In this document: positions 51,639 through 59,253 of the stretch, piece after piece
How positions within the stretch are numbered: position 1 is the stretch's first letter
Layout: every line of letters starts with the position of its first letter
Translations under genes and position numbers: made by a program
From: RI-43 sp033764725
Lineage (GTDB): Bacteria; Pseudomonadota; Alphaproteobacteria; Caulobacterales; Aquidulcibacteraceae
Direction of reading: 5' to 3'
NCBI GenBank assembly: GCA_033764725.1
Contig: JANRIR010000005.1
Span: 76,987-140,986 of the forward strand
Length of the DNA stretch: 64,000 bases
Notes under the pieces: generated by a model
Seen by the model: only the letters and a program-made list of their open reading frames with translations
Database searches by the model: none
What the model was told of the DNA's origin: nothing

Positions 51639-52295
51639 TTATGGATAGAGCCGTGTTTTCGCCCAGGGCGCGTCGAGCGCGGCGCGGGAGAATTGCAGCC
51701 TGTCATGCAGGCGGAACGGGCGGTCGCGCCAGAATTCGATCTGCAGCGGGCGCACGCGCCAGCCGATCCAATACGGAGGGCGCGTCACCTCCTGCACGCC
51801 GAAGCGCGCGGCTACCTCGGCGATGCGCCGCTCAAGCGCGAACCGCCCCTCCAAAGGACGCGACTGTTCAGACGCCCACGCCCCGATGCGCGCGTCGCGC
51901 GCGCGGGTGGCGAAATAGGCGTCGGCCTCGGCATCGCTGACCGGCTCGACCGGCCCGCGCACGCGCACCTGCCGGCGCAGACTTTTCCAGTGGAAGCACA
52001 GCGCGGCCTTCGGGCTGTCGGCGAGCTGACGGCCTTTGGCGCTGCCGGCGTTGGAATAGAACGTGAAGCCGCGCGCATCGACGTCCTTCAACAGCACCAT
52101 GCGCACGTCGGGCAGGCCGTCGGCGTCCACCGTGGCCAGCGCCACGGCGTTGGAATCGTTGATCTCCTTGGCGCGCGCCTCCTTCAGCCACGCGGCGAAC
52201 AGCGCGATCGGCTCGTCGAGCGCGAAGAAGGCTTCGTCGTCCGGCGGCGGGGTTTCGCCGGCGTAATCGGGAGAAGGCGGGATCAGGTCGCTCAT
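51639..52295 (-). CDS. pdxH: Pyridoxamine 5'-phosphate oxidase
   Basis: FMN enzyme that makes pyridoxal phosphate from PNP/PMP. The 218-residue product from ATG 52295 shows AVALATVDADGLPDVRMVLL, FTFYSNAGSAKGRQLADSPK, FHWKSLRRQVRVRGPVE, RPPYWIGWRVRPLQIEFW and the end LHDRLQFSRAALDAPWAKTR. Its start overlaps the VapC stop by ATGA, so it appears co-transcribed and coupled to the toxin-antitoxin pair. Confidence 0.96.
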   Translation of the reverse strand: MSDLIPPSPDYAGETPPPDDEAFFALDEPIALFAAWLKEARAKEINDSNAVALATVDADGLPDVRMVLLKDVDARGFTFYSNAGSAKGRQLADSPKAALCFHWKSLRRQVRVRGPVEPVSDAEADAYFATRARDARIGAWASEQSRPLEGRFALERRIAEVAARFGVQEVTRPPYWIGWRVRPLQIEFWRDRPFRLHDRLQFSRAALDAPWAKTRLYP

Positions 52296-52714
52296 AGCGC
52301 TTTCACAAAGGGAAACTGCGGCGCAGCGCGCGCCAGCAAGGTCGCGTCCGCGGTGACGAGATCGCAGCCGAGACGCTCCGCGAGCGCGAGGTAAAGGCAA
52401 TCTTGCAGAGGATGCGTCAACTCCATCGCGATAAGCTCCGCACGCGGCAGCAGATCGATGTCGGGCGCCAGCGCAATGCCGCCATGGGTGAAGAACGTGC
52501 GCGCCTGGGCAAGAGACGCTTCGGTCTCCGCGCGGTTGGCGCCGCGCATTCGAAACCGGCGGACAATCGCCGCCGCCACCTCGACCGCGAGTAATTCCGG
52601 GCCGAACAGCGAGCGCACGCTGCGAACGCTCCGGTCGGCGTGCGTGGAATCGGCCTCGGCGAGAAACAGCTTAGCCAGGACGGAGGCGTCGACGACCAGC
52701 GAAGCGGCGTTCAT
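52292..52714 (-). CDS. PIN-domain ribonuclease toxin (VapC-like)
   Basis: The 140-residue PIN protein has the acidic set: Asp in LVVDASVLAKLF, Glu in LLAVEVAAAIVRRF, Asp in LQDCLYLALAERL and the final Asp in LVTADATLL. These residues bind Mg/Mn for RNA cleavage. It is preceded by a small antitoxin-like gene with an ATGA overlap and followed by pdxH with an ATGA overlap. The RNA target is unknown. Confidence 0.9.
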   Translation of the reverse strand: MNAASLVVDASVLAKLFLAEADSTHADRSVRSVRSLFGPELLAVEVAAAIVRRFRMRGANRAETEASLAQARTFFTHGGIALAPDIDLLPRAELIAMELTHPLQDCLYLALAERLGCDLVTADATLLARAAPQFPFVKAL

Positions 52715-52959
52715 GCGTCCGGTTCGCCATCGCGCTCGGCGCGGATTCCCGGCGTGCTGTCAGGCATGACGCCGTACTTGGCGTGCAGCTTCGCCCGATG
52801 TTGCTCCAGGTCCGCGAGGATTTTCAGGCGCTGCTGGAATTGGTGATCGCTGAGCGCCTGGCGCAGTTCTTCTTCCAGGCTCACGCCATGCGCGGCGGCG
52901 CGCTGCTTGTAGAAGGCGACCAGGTGGTCGTTGAGATCGCGGATCTTCACGTCGGCCAT
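52711..52959 (-). CDS. VapB/FitA-type antitoxin with ribbon-helix-helix start
   Basis: The 82-residue protein starts with ADVKIRDLNDHLVAFYKQRA and continues AAHGVSLEEELRQALSD, which is the pattern of FitA/Arc-type ribbon-helix-helix antitoxins. The C-terminal half is charged and should wrap the toxin. It is taken from ATG 52959; an ATG six codons upstream (52977) is possible. It overlaps the PIN toxin gene by ATGA and a palindromic octamer array lies ~30 bp upstream, a likely autoregulatory site. Confidence 0.85.
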   Translation of the reverse strand: MADVKIRDLNDHLVAFYKQRAAAHGVSLEEELRQALSDHQFQQRLKILADLEQHRAKLHAKYGVMPDSTPGIRAERDGEPDA

Positions 52960-52991
52960 GCGCGGTGCGTACCACATCCCGCCCCGACAAA

Positions 52992-53036
52992 CAATGACCC
53001 CATGGGGTCATGGGGTCATGGGGTCACGGGGTCATT
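52992..53036. repeat. Palindromic octamer array between vapBC and aroC
   Basis: Four direct copies of GGGGTCAY lie at 53004-53034 (Y = T three times, C once), preceded by an inverted copy, so that the whole block is framed by CAATGACCCC and GGGGTCATTG. It sits in the short divergent gap between the antitoxin gene and aroC. Ribbon-helix-helix antitoxins bind repeated palindromic half-sites, so this may be the VapBC operator. Confidence 0.8.
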
Positions 53037-53068
53037 GCGGGGGTGCGGCGGTTGGTCTATGCTCGGGC

Positions 53069-54160
53069 ATGTCGCACAACACGTTCGGCCACCTGTTCCG
53101 CGTCACCACCTGGGGCGAAAGCCATGGGCCGGCCTTGGGCTGCGTGGTGGACGGCTGCCCGCCCGGGCTGCCCCTGACCGAGGCCGATATACAGGTTTGG
53201 CTGGACCGCCGCCGCCCCGGCACCAGCCGCTTCGTCACCCAGAGGCGCGAGCCCGATCAGGTGAAAATCCTCGCCGGCGTCTTCGCGGATGACCGCACCG
53301 GCGGACCGGTGACGACGGGAACGCCCATCCAGCTCCTGATCGAGAACGTCGATCAGCGCTCGAAGGATTACGCCGCCATCCGCGACCACTATCGCCCCGG
53401 CCATGCGGACTATGCCTATGACGTGAAATACGGCGTGCGCGATTATCGTGGCGGCGGGCGCTCCTCCGCGCGCGAAACCGCCGCGCGCGTCGCCGCCGGC
53501 GCGGTGGCCCGCAAGGTGATCCCGGAGGTCACGATCCACGCGGCCTTGGTCCAGATCGGCGCCCGCGCCATCGACCGCGCCCGCTGGGACTGGGCGGAAA
53601 CCGAAAACAACCCGTTCTGGTGTCCCGATGCGGCGACCGCGGCGCTCTGGGAGGCCGATCTCGACGCCGCGCGCAAGGCGGGCTCCTCGCTCGGCGCCAT
53701 CGTGGAGGTCGTCGCGGAGGGCGTCCCGGCCGGCTGGGGCGCGCCGCTCTATGGCAAACTCGACGCCGACCTCGCAGGCGCCTTGATGAGCATCAATGCG
53801 GTCAAGGGCGTGGAGATCGGCGCGGGCTTCGCCGCAGCCGCGCTGACGGGGGTGGAGAACGCCGACGAAATGCGCAGCGGCAACGGCGATGGGCCTCGCT
53901 TTCTCAGCAATCACGCCGGCGGCGTGCTTGGCGGCATCTCGACCGGCCAGCCGATCGTCGCACGCTTCGCGGTGAAGCCGACGTCCTCGATCCTCACCCC
54001 GCGCCAGACGGTGACAAGCGCCGGCGCCGACGCCGAGATCTCCACCGAAGGCCGCCACGACCCCTGCGTCGGCATCCGCGCCGCGCCCGTGGGCGAAGCC
54101 ATGCTCGCCTGCGTCCTGGCCGACCACAAGCTGCGCCACCGCGGCCAGACGGGGCGGTGA
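53069..54160 (+). CDS. aroC: Chorismate synthase
   Basis: FMN-dependent last step of the shikimate pathway. The 363-residue product from ATG 53069 shows the three family signatures: GESHGPALGCVVDGCPPGLP, GGGRSSARETAARVAAGAVA and the C-terminal RHDPCVGIRAAPVGEAM. VKGVEIGAGFAAAALTG and GGVLGGISTGQPIVARFAVK are also conserved. It is divergent from vapBC and convergent with the BolA-family gene, ending four bases before it. Confidence 0.97.
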   Translation: MSHNTFGHLFRVTTWGESHGPALGCVVDGCPPGLPLTEADIQVWLDRRRPGTSRFVTQRREPDQVKILAGVFADDRTGGPVTTGTPIQLLIENVDQRSKDYAAIRDHYRPGHADYAYDVKYGVRDYRGGGRSSARETAARVAAGAVARKVIPEVTIHAALVQIGARAIDRARWDWAETENNPFWCPDAATAALWEADLDAARKAGSSLGAIVEVVAEGVPAGWGAPLYGKLDADLAGALMSINAVKGVEIGAGFAAAALTGVENADEMRSGNGDGPRFLSNHAGGVLGGISTGQPIVARFAVKPTSSILTPRQTVTSAGADAEISTEGRHDPCVGIRAAPVGEAMLACVLADHKLRHRGQTGR

Positions 54161-54164
54161 GGGG

Positions 54165-54395
54165 CTATTTCGCGCTGGTCTCCAGCGCCAGCGCGTGCAG
54201 CGCGCCGCCCATGCGGCCCTGCAATGCGGCGTAGACCATCTGGTGCTGCGCCACGCGCGATTTGCCGGCGAAGGCGGCGGACTTGACGATCGCCTTATAG
54301 TGATCGCCGTCGCCGGCGAGGTCGACGATCGTCACGTCCGCGTCCGGCAGCGCGGCGCGGATCATGGTTTCGATTTCCGACGCAGCCATGGCCAT
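54165..54395 (-). CDS. BolA-family protein (IbaG-like)
   Basis: The 76-residue product is a single BolA domain with the class II-like fold: IETMIRAALPDADVTIVDLA, GDGDHYKAIVKSAAFAGKSR and VAQHQMVYAALQGRMG. The His in HYKAIV and the conserved loop fit the family, which works with monothiol glutaredoxins in Fe-S trafficking. Two adjacent Met codons (54395 and 54389) could each be the start. Confidence 0.9.
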   Translation of the reverse strand: MAMAASEIETMIRAALPDADVTIVDLAGDGDHYKAIVKSAAFAGKSRVAQHQMVYAALQGRMGGALHALALETSAK

Positions 54396-54434
54396 GGGCG
54401 TGATCCCTAAACGATCTTGCCTGAACGATCTTGC

Positions 54435-55979
54435 CTAAACGATTTTGCTCGTGCGGTCGCCCCAATAGCGGTCGCGCAGCAGGCGTTTGTAGAGTTTGCC
54501 GGTGGGATGGCGCGGCAGCTCGGCCATGAAATCGATCGAGCGCGGGCATTTGATGTGGCTGAGATTCTGGCGGCAGAAGCCGATCAGCTCCGCCTCCATG
54601 TCGGGCCCCGCCAGCGCGGGATCGAGCAATTGGATGACCGCCTTCACCTCTTCGCCGAACTCTTCGTTCGGCACGCCGAACACGGCGGCGTCGGCCACCT
54701 TCGGATGGGTGACGAGGAGGTTTTCGATCTCCTGCGGGTAAATGTTCACGCCGCCGGAAATAATCATGAAGGCCTTGCGGTCGGTGAGGAACAGATAGCC
54801 GTCCTCGTCGACATAGCCGACATCGCCGAGCGTGGAGGCGTTCGCCAGCTTTGGATGGCGGCTGTCGGCGGTGCGCGAAGGATCCTTATGGTACTCGAAT
54901 TGCGGCCCGTCCGCGAAGAAGACCGTGCCGGCTTCGCCGTTGGGGAGCTCGTCGCCGTTCTCGTCGCAGATCTTGATCACGCCCAGGATCGCTTTGCCGA
55001 CCGATCCCTTCTTCTGCAACCATTCCGCGGCGCTGATCGTGCAGAAGCCGTTTCCTTCCGTGCCGGCGTAATATTCGTGGATGATCGGCCCCCACCAGGC
55101 GATCATCTGCTCCTTGATGGGCACGGGGCAGGGCGCGGCGGCGTGGATCGCGACCTGCAGGCTGGACAGATCGTATTTGCGCCGCGCCTCTTCCGGCAGC
55201 TTCAGCATGCGCACGAACATCGTCGGCACGAGCTGGCTCGCATTGATGCGATAGCGTTCGACATCCGCCAAATATTGCTCGGGATCGAACTTTTCCATGA
55301 TCACGGTGGTGCCGCCGAGGCGGTGCACGGCCATGTTCCAGCGCAGGGGCGCTGCGTGATAGAGCGGCGCGGGCGAAAGATAGATCGTGTGTTCGCCCAA
55401 GCCGTACAGCGCAGCCGTCATCGCGCCCAGCGCGTTCGGCGCATCGATCGGCGCGCCGGTCAACGCCACGCGAACGCCCTTGGGCCGCCCCGTCGTGCCG
55501 GAGGAATAAAGCATGTCGGCGCCGGCCGACTGGTCGGCGATCGGCGTTGGGGGCATGGCGGCGCGCGCCTCTTCGAACGCCGGGAAGCCGGCGATCGGCC
55601 CGCCGGCGCTGAAAATCCGCACGTCGGGAACCAGCGGCGCGAGCTCGCGGGCGATCGCGCCGAGGCCCGGCGAAACGAACGCCAGACGTGCGCCGCTGTC
55701 CTGAAGGATATAGGCCACCTCGCCCGCAGTGAGCTTGGTGGAGATGCAGGTGTAATAGAGACCCGCGCGCTGGGCGCCCCAGGCCAGTTCGAAGAACGCC
55801 GGGCAATTCTCCATGAACAGCGCGATGCAATCGCCGGCCTTGAGGCCCCGCGCCCGGAACAGCTGCGCGGCCTGGTTCGAGCGCTCGTCGATCTGGCGAT
55901 AGGTGACGGTCTCGCCCGTCGCGGCCATGATGAAGCAGGGCTTGTCCGGCGTGGCCGCCGCATGGACGCTGGGATGCAT
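54435..55979 (-). CDS. Acyl-CoA synthetase (AMP-binding)
   Basis: The 514-residue ligase begins at ATG 55979 with AGGAGA eight bases upstream; the longer open frame upstream lacks coding character. It shows DMLYSSGTTGRPKGVRVALT, HEYYAGTEGNGFCTISA, DVGYVDEDGYLFLTDRKAFM, SGGVNIYPQEIENLLVTHP and the catalytic Lys region PTGKLYKRLLRDRYWG. It activates a fatty or aryl acid with CoA; the substrate is not evident. It is a second, distinct ligase from that at 49.4-51.0 kb. Confidence 0.93.
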   Translation of the reverse strand: MHPSVHAAATPDKPCFIMAATGETVTYRQIDERSNQAAQLFRARGLKAGDCIALFMENCPAFFELAWGAQRAGLYYTCISTKLTAGEVAYILQDSGARLAFVSPGLGAIARELAPLVPDVRIFSAGGPIAGFPAFEEARAAMPPTPIADQSAGADMLYSSGTTGRPKGVRVALTGAPIDAPNALGAMTAALYGLGEHTIYLSPAPLYHAAPLRWNMAVHRLGGTTVIMEKFDPEQYLADVERYRINASQLVPTMFVRMLKLPEEARRKYDLSSLQVAIHAAAPCPVPIKEQMIAWWGPIIHEYYAGTEGNGFCTISAAEWLQKKGSVGKAILGVIKICDENGDELPNGEAGTVFFADGPQFEYHKDPSRTADSRHPKLANASTLGDVGYVDEDGYLFLTDRKAFMIISGGVNIYPQEIENLLVTHPKVADAAVFGVPNEEFGEEVKAVIQLLDPALAGPDMEAELIGFCRQNLSHIKCPRSIDFMAELPRHPTGKLYKRLLRDRYWGDRTSKIV

Positions 55980-56085
55980 GCTGCGATCTCCTTGACGTGG
56001 TGCGGGCCTTTTGTCGCCGAACGCCGACGCAGGCGTCAATTTTGGCGCAACGGCAGGCCTGAAATCGCGCACTGCGATGGAGGCG

Positions 56086-56114
56086 TTGACAAGCGCCGCA
56101 TTGCCTAGAATTTA
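56086..56114 (+). promoter_or_regulatory. Candidate promoter of the exbB-exbD-exbD-tonB operon
   Basis: TTGACA at 56086-56091 is a consensus -35 element. TAGAAT follows after 14 bases and AATTTA after 17; neither is ideal, so the -10 position is uncertain. The 358-bp gap 55980-56337 contains no gene; it also has an inverted repeat GCGGTCGATCGCCTCGGTCG (56246) near the exbB start. No Fur-like box was recognised. Confidence 0.4.
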
Positions 56115-56337
56115 GGGCGCGAAGGTCAGTCCGGGCGAAGACCGCGCACGAATAAGAGGCGGCGGCCCGGCGAACGGTGGGAGGAAGGTTGCGGCCGCCC
56201 TGTGGATTGGCTAGGTCGCGTTCCGATCTCCGGATCAGACAAGAGCGGTCGATCGCCTCGGTCGACCGCACAAGTGTCGCAAATCTCGGGCAGACGTTTC
56301 TGCAACGGCTGAGGACAGGGCAACAAAAGGGCTTACC

Positions 56338-57210
56338 ATGAAGGCGTTGATGTACTCACTCCTGAACGCATATGCGCAAGCCGGGAGCACGCCCGCCGCG
56401 CAGACGCCCCCCGCCCCGGGCGCGGCGCCAGCCGCCGCAGCCCCGCCGGCGCCGGCCCCTGCCGCCTCCGATATCGCCGCCGCCAAGGCCGCCGCCGAGG
56501 AAGTCGCCAAGGCTGACGCCGGCCAGCACGACCTCTCGCTGATGACGCTCATCGGCCAGCTCAACGAGGTTGAGCTCGGCGTGATGATCATCCTCGGCCT
56601 GTGCACGATCTATGCGATCGCGCTGCTGTTCGAGAAGGTCTATGTCATGCGCAAGACCTCCAGCCAAACGAAGGACTTCCTGGCCGCCTTCCGCAAGGCG
56701 AACTCGGTTGAGGAGGCGGAAGCCATCGTCCGCAAGCTGCCGCAATCCGGCATCCGCTCGATGTTCGACGCCGGCATGGGCGAAGTCCGCCGCACGCAGG
56801 ACCTCGGCCTCTACACCATGCGCGACGCCCGCGATCACACCATGCAGCGCGTCTCGGCCGCCATGAACATCAAGCAGAACGAGCACCTCGAAGAGCTCGG
56901 CTCCAACATGACCTTCCTCGCCTCGATCGGCGCGAACGCGCCGTTCATCGGCCTGTTCGGCACGGTGTGGGGCATCATGGTCGCCTTCGTCGGCATCGCG
57001 GAAACGCAAACCACCTCTCTTGCGGTCGTCGCCCCCGGCATCGCCGGCGCGCTGCTCGCCACCGCCGCGGGCCTTGCGGCCGCCATTCCCGCCGTTCTCA
57101 TCTACAACTTCGCCGCCAAGCAGATCTCCAAGCAGGCGAACAAGATGGAAGATTTCGGCTCGGAATTCATCGCGCTCGTGTCGCGGGACATGGATCGCCG
57201 CGCGGCCTAA
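56338..57210 (+). CDS. exbB: ExbB/TolQ-family proton channel protein
   Basis: Inner-membrane proton channel subunit that powers TonB. The 290-residue protein has a signal-like start, a long Ala/Pro linker to about residue 62, and three membrane helices (LGVMIILGLCTIYAIALLFE; FLASIGANAPFIGLFGTVWG with the following MVAFVGIA; AGALLATAAGLAAAIPAVLI). The GTVWGIMVAF and LxxTAxGLxxAIPA motifs are family signatures. It leads the exbB-exbD-exbD-tonB operon. Confidence 0.93.
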   Translation: MKALMYSLLNAYAQAGSTPAAQTPPAPGAAPAAAAPPAPAPAASDIAAAKAAAEEVAKADAGQHDLSLMTLIGQLNEVELGVMIILGLCTIYAIALLFEKVYVMRKTSSQTKDFLAAFRKANSVEEAEAIVRKLPQSGIRSMFDAGMGEVRRTQDLGLYTMRDARDHTMQRVSAAMNIKQNEHLEELGSNMTFLASIGANAPFIGLFGTVWGIMVAFVGIAETQTTSLAVVAPGIAGALLATAAGLAAAIPAVLIYNFAAKQISKQANKMEDFGSEFIALVSRDMDRRAA

Positions 57211-57236
57211 CGGACGCCTGAGGGAGGAGACACCCG

Positions 57237-57719
57237 ATGGCTGGGAAAGTATCAGCCCCTGGGCATGGCGGCGGAAAACGCGGCCGCCTGGAAGTGACGG
57301 CCGAACCGAACGTCATCCCGTTCATCGACGTGATGCTGGTTCTGCTGATCATCTTCATGGTCGCCGCGCCGATCGCCACGGTCGATGTGCAGGTCGATCT
57401 GCCGAGCTCGAAAATCCTGCCGTCGAAGCGGCCGCCGAAGCCCACCTGGGTCTCGGTTCAGGACGACGGCTCCGGCGTCATCCGCACCTTCGTGATGAAC
57501 GACGAAGTGGCGATGGACGATCTGGGCCCCAAGACGTTCGACGCGGTCAACATCAACACGCCGTCCGCAGCCGGCGACGAGGACCAAATCCTCGACACGC
57601 GGGTCTATATCCGCGCGCAGACCGAGACGCAGTACAAGAACGTCATGCGCGTGATGAACCGCCTGCAGGACCGCGGCTTCACCAAGATAGCCCTCGTCGC
57701 CGAAGACCGGCGCCGGTGA
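57237..57719 (+). CDS. exbD: ExbD-family protein, first copy
   Basis: The 160-residue protein has a short Gly-rich cytoplasmic start, one helix with the protonatable Asp31 (NVIPFIDVMLVLLIIFMVAA) and a periplasmic domain ending in VMRVMNRLQDRGFTKIALVA. It starts at ATG 57237 behind GGGAGGAG. It partners ExbB in energising TonB. A second, shorter ExbD follows; two exbD genes are frequent in alphaproteobacteria with many TonB-dependent receptors. Confidence 0.93.
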   Translation: MAGKVSAPGHGGGKRGRLEVTAEPNVIPFIDVMLVLLIIFMVAAPIATVDVQVDLPSSKILPSKRPPKPTWVSVQDDGSGVIRTFVMNDEVAMDDLGPKTFDAVNINTPSAAGDEDQILDTRVYIRAQTETQYKNVMRVMNRLQDRGFTKIALVAEDRRR

Positions 57720-57734
57720 CGGGAGGGAGCTGAC

Positions 57735-58202
57735 ATGGCAGGCAAAGTAAGCGGGGGCGGAGGCGGAAAGGGCATGCAGCCCACGTCCGATCCGAACGTT
57801 ATCCCCTTTATCGACATCATGCTCGTGCTGCTGATCATCTTCATGGTGGCGGCGCCGATCCCGACGGTCGACGTGCGCGTCGATCTTCCCCCGCCGAACC
57901 CGACGCCGATCCGCATCGAGGGCCTGCGGCCGACCTTCGTGGTGCTCGAGGATGAGGGCGGGCAGCTGGTGATCACGGTCGACGGCGAAGTCACGACCCG
58001 CGAGGCGCTCGGGGCCAAGGTGCTCGACAAGGCGATCATCAACAATCCGGCGCTGAACATCCGCGACATCTATTCCGAGGCCCGCATCTTCCTGCGCGCC
58101 GACCAGGAGACGGCGTATGGCAATGTGATCGGCGTCATGAGCCGCCTTCAGGAAGAAGGTTTCGTCAAAGTCGGCATCGTCGCCGAAGAAGCCCAGTTCT
58201 GA
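57735..58202 (+). CDS. ExbD-family protein, second copy
   Basis: The 155-residue paralogue of the preceding gene has Asp27 in the helix (NVIPFIDIMLVLLIIFMVAA), and a periplasmic part with LRADQETAYGNVIGVMSRLQ and EEGFVKVGIVAEEA. The two copies share the helix almost exactly but differ in the periplasmic domain, so they may form hetero-dimers within one channel. It is preceded by a GGGAGGGAG ribosome site and followed 12 bp later by tonB. Confidence 0.93.
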   Translation: MAGKVSGGGGGKGMQPTSDPNVIPFIDIMLVLLIIFMVAAPIPTVDVRVDLPPPNPTPIRIEGLRPTFVVLEDEGGQLVITVDGEVTTREALGAKVLDKAIINNPALNIRDIYSEARIFLRADQETAYGNVIGVMSRLQEEGFVKVGIVAEEAQF

Positions 58203-58214
58203 GGGTCGGGATCC

Positions 58215-58826
58215 ATGGTTCGCCTACGCCTCATCTCCATGGCTCTCGCGGCGCTCGTCGTCGCCGGCATCGTCTATCTGGCGGTGACGCAGCGCTTCCA
58301 CGCCGTGACCGACATCTTCTCCGATACCGACGCGATCAAGGTCGAGATCGAGCAGAAGGACAAGCCGCCGCCCCCGCCGCCGCCGCCGCCGCGTGAGCGC
58401 CCGCCGCCGCCGCCGCCGATGACGCAGCGCATCCCCCCGCCGGACCTGTCGGCCCCGCCGACGCCGACGGAGCTGCCGGTGCAGGAGCAGGCCGTGAACC
58501 CGCCTGCGCCGCCCGCGCCGCCTGCGCCGCCCGCCATCACCGCGGCCGACTTCATCCAGCGTCCCGACGGCAACGATCTGGTCCGCTACTACCCAGACCG
58601 CGCGCTCGAGCGTGAGCGCACGGGCCGCGCCACGGTGCGTTGCGGCGTGAACGCGACGGGCCGGTTGGTGTCGTGCTCGGTGGTGTCGGAGGATCCGTCC
58701 GGCTGGGGCTTCGGCGAAGCCTCCGTGCGCGCCGCGCAACGCGAATTCCGCGTGCGCCCGCAGCTCGAGAACGGCCAAGCCACCGACGGCGGCAGCATCA
58801 CCTTCACGATCAGCTGGCGGCTGTAG
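58215..58826 (+). CDS. tonB: TonB energy-transducing protein
   Basis: The 203-residue protein has one N-terminal helix (LISMALAALVVAGIVYLAVT), a Pro-rich periplasm-spanning region (KPPPPPPPPPRERPPPPPPM; NPPAPPAPPAPPA) and a C-terminal TonB fold (RTGRATVRCGVNATGRLVSC, SVRAAQREFRVRPQ, GGSITFTISWRL). It couples the ExbB/ExbD proton flow to outer-membrane receptors such as that at 42.1-44.1 kb. It is the last gene of the operon, before a run of palindromic repeats. Confidence 0.93.
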   Translation: MVRLRLISMALAALVVAGIVYLAVTQRFHAVTDIFSDTDAIKVEIEQKDKPPPPPPPPPRERPPPPPPMTQRIPPPDLSAPPTPTELPVQEQAVNPPAPPAPPAPPAITAADFIQRPDGNDLVRYYPDRALERERTGRATVRCGVNATGRLVSCSVVSEDPSGWGFGEASVRAAQREFRVRPQLENGQATDGGSITFTISWRL

Positions 58827-58854
58827 GCAAACCGACGTCCGCAGCAGCGCTGAC

Positions 58855-58993
58855 GTCCGTCCCTCCCCGTGAGGGGAGGGTGTCAGCGCGAAGCGCTGAC
58901 GGGTGGGGCGGCTGCGCGGACGCTTGAGACGTTGGCGCCGCCGCCCCCACCGTCGGCCTGCGGCCGACACCTCACCCTGGCGGGGGAGGACGG
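58855..58993. repeat. GC-rich palindromic repeat, family B copy
   Basis: Unit with GTCCGTCCCTCCCCGTGAGG, GTGTCAGCGCGAAGCGCTGAC and GGGTGGGGCGGC, then GCCCCCACCGTCGGCCTGCG and a closing CGGGGGAGGACGG. It matches the units at 47904-48125. It lies between the convergent tonB and hfaD genes. Confidence 0.85.
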
Positions 58994-59020
58994 CGGTCCG
59001 CTAAACTAATGAGACGTCGC

Positions 59021-59201
59021 TTTGCTCCCCCGTTCACGGGGGAGCTGTCGCGCGAAGGCGCGACTGAGGGGGCGGAGCATCGCCGCCCCCATCCCCCGGC
59101 TTGCGCCGGGGACTTCCCCCGCGCGCGGGGGAAGAGCCCCTAAACCGTCCCTTCCCGCGAGGGGAGCGCAGCGCTGACGCGCGGGGCGGCTGCGCGACGC
59201 C
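59021..59201. repeat. GC-rich palindromic repeats, families C and B
   Basis: First a family C unit (GCTCCCCCGTTCACGGGGGA at 59024, GCGCGAAGGCGCGAC, CCCCCGGCTTGCGCCGGGG, CCCCCGCGCGCGGGGG), then a shortened family B unit (CCCTTCCCGCGAGGGGAGCG). With the preceding copy it fills the 427-bp gap 58827-59253, which has no gene. Confidence 0.8.
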
Positions 59202-59253
59202 AAAAAAGCGTGGGCGTCGCCGCCCACGCCTCAGGGCGCGTGACTCAAACGCG

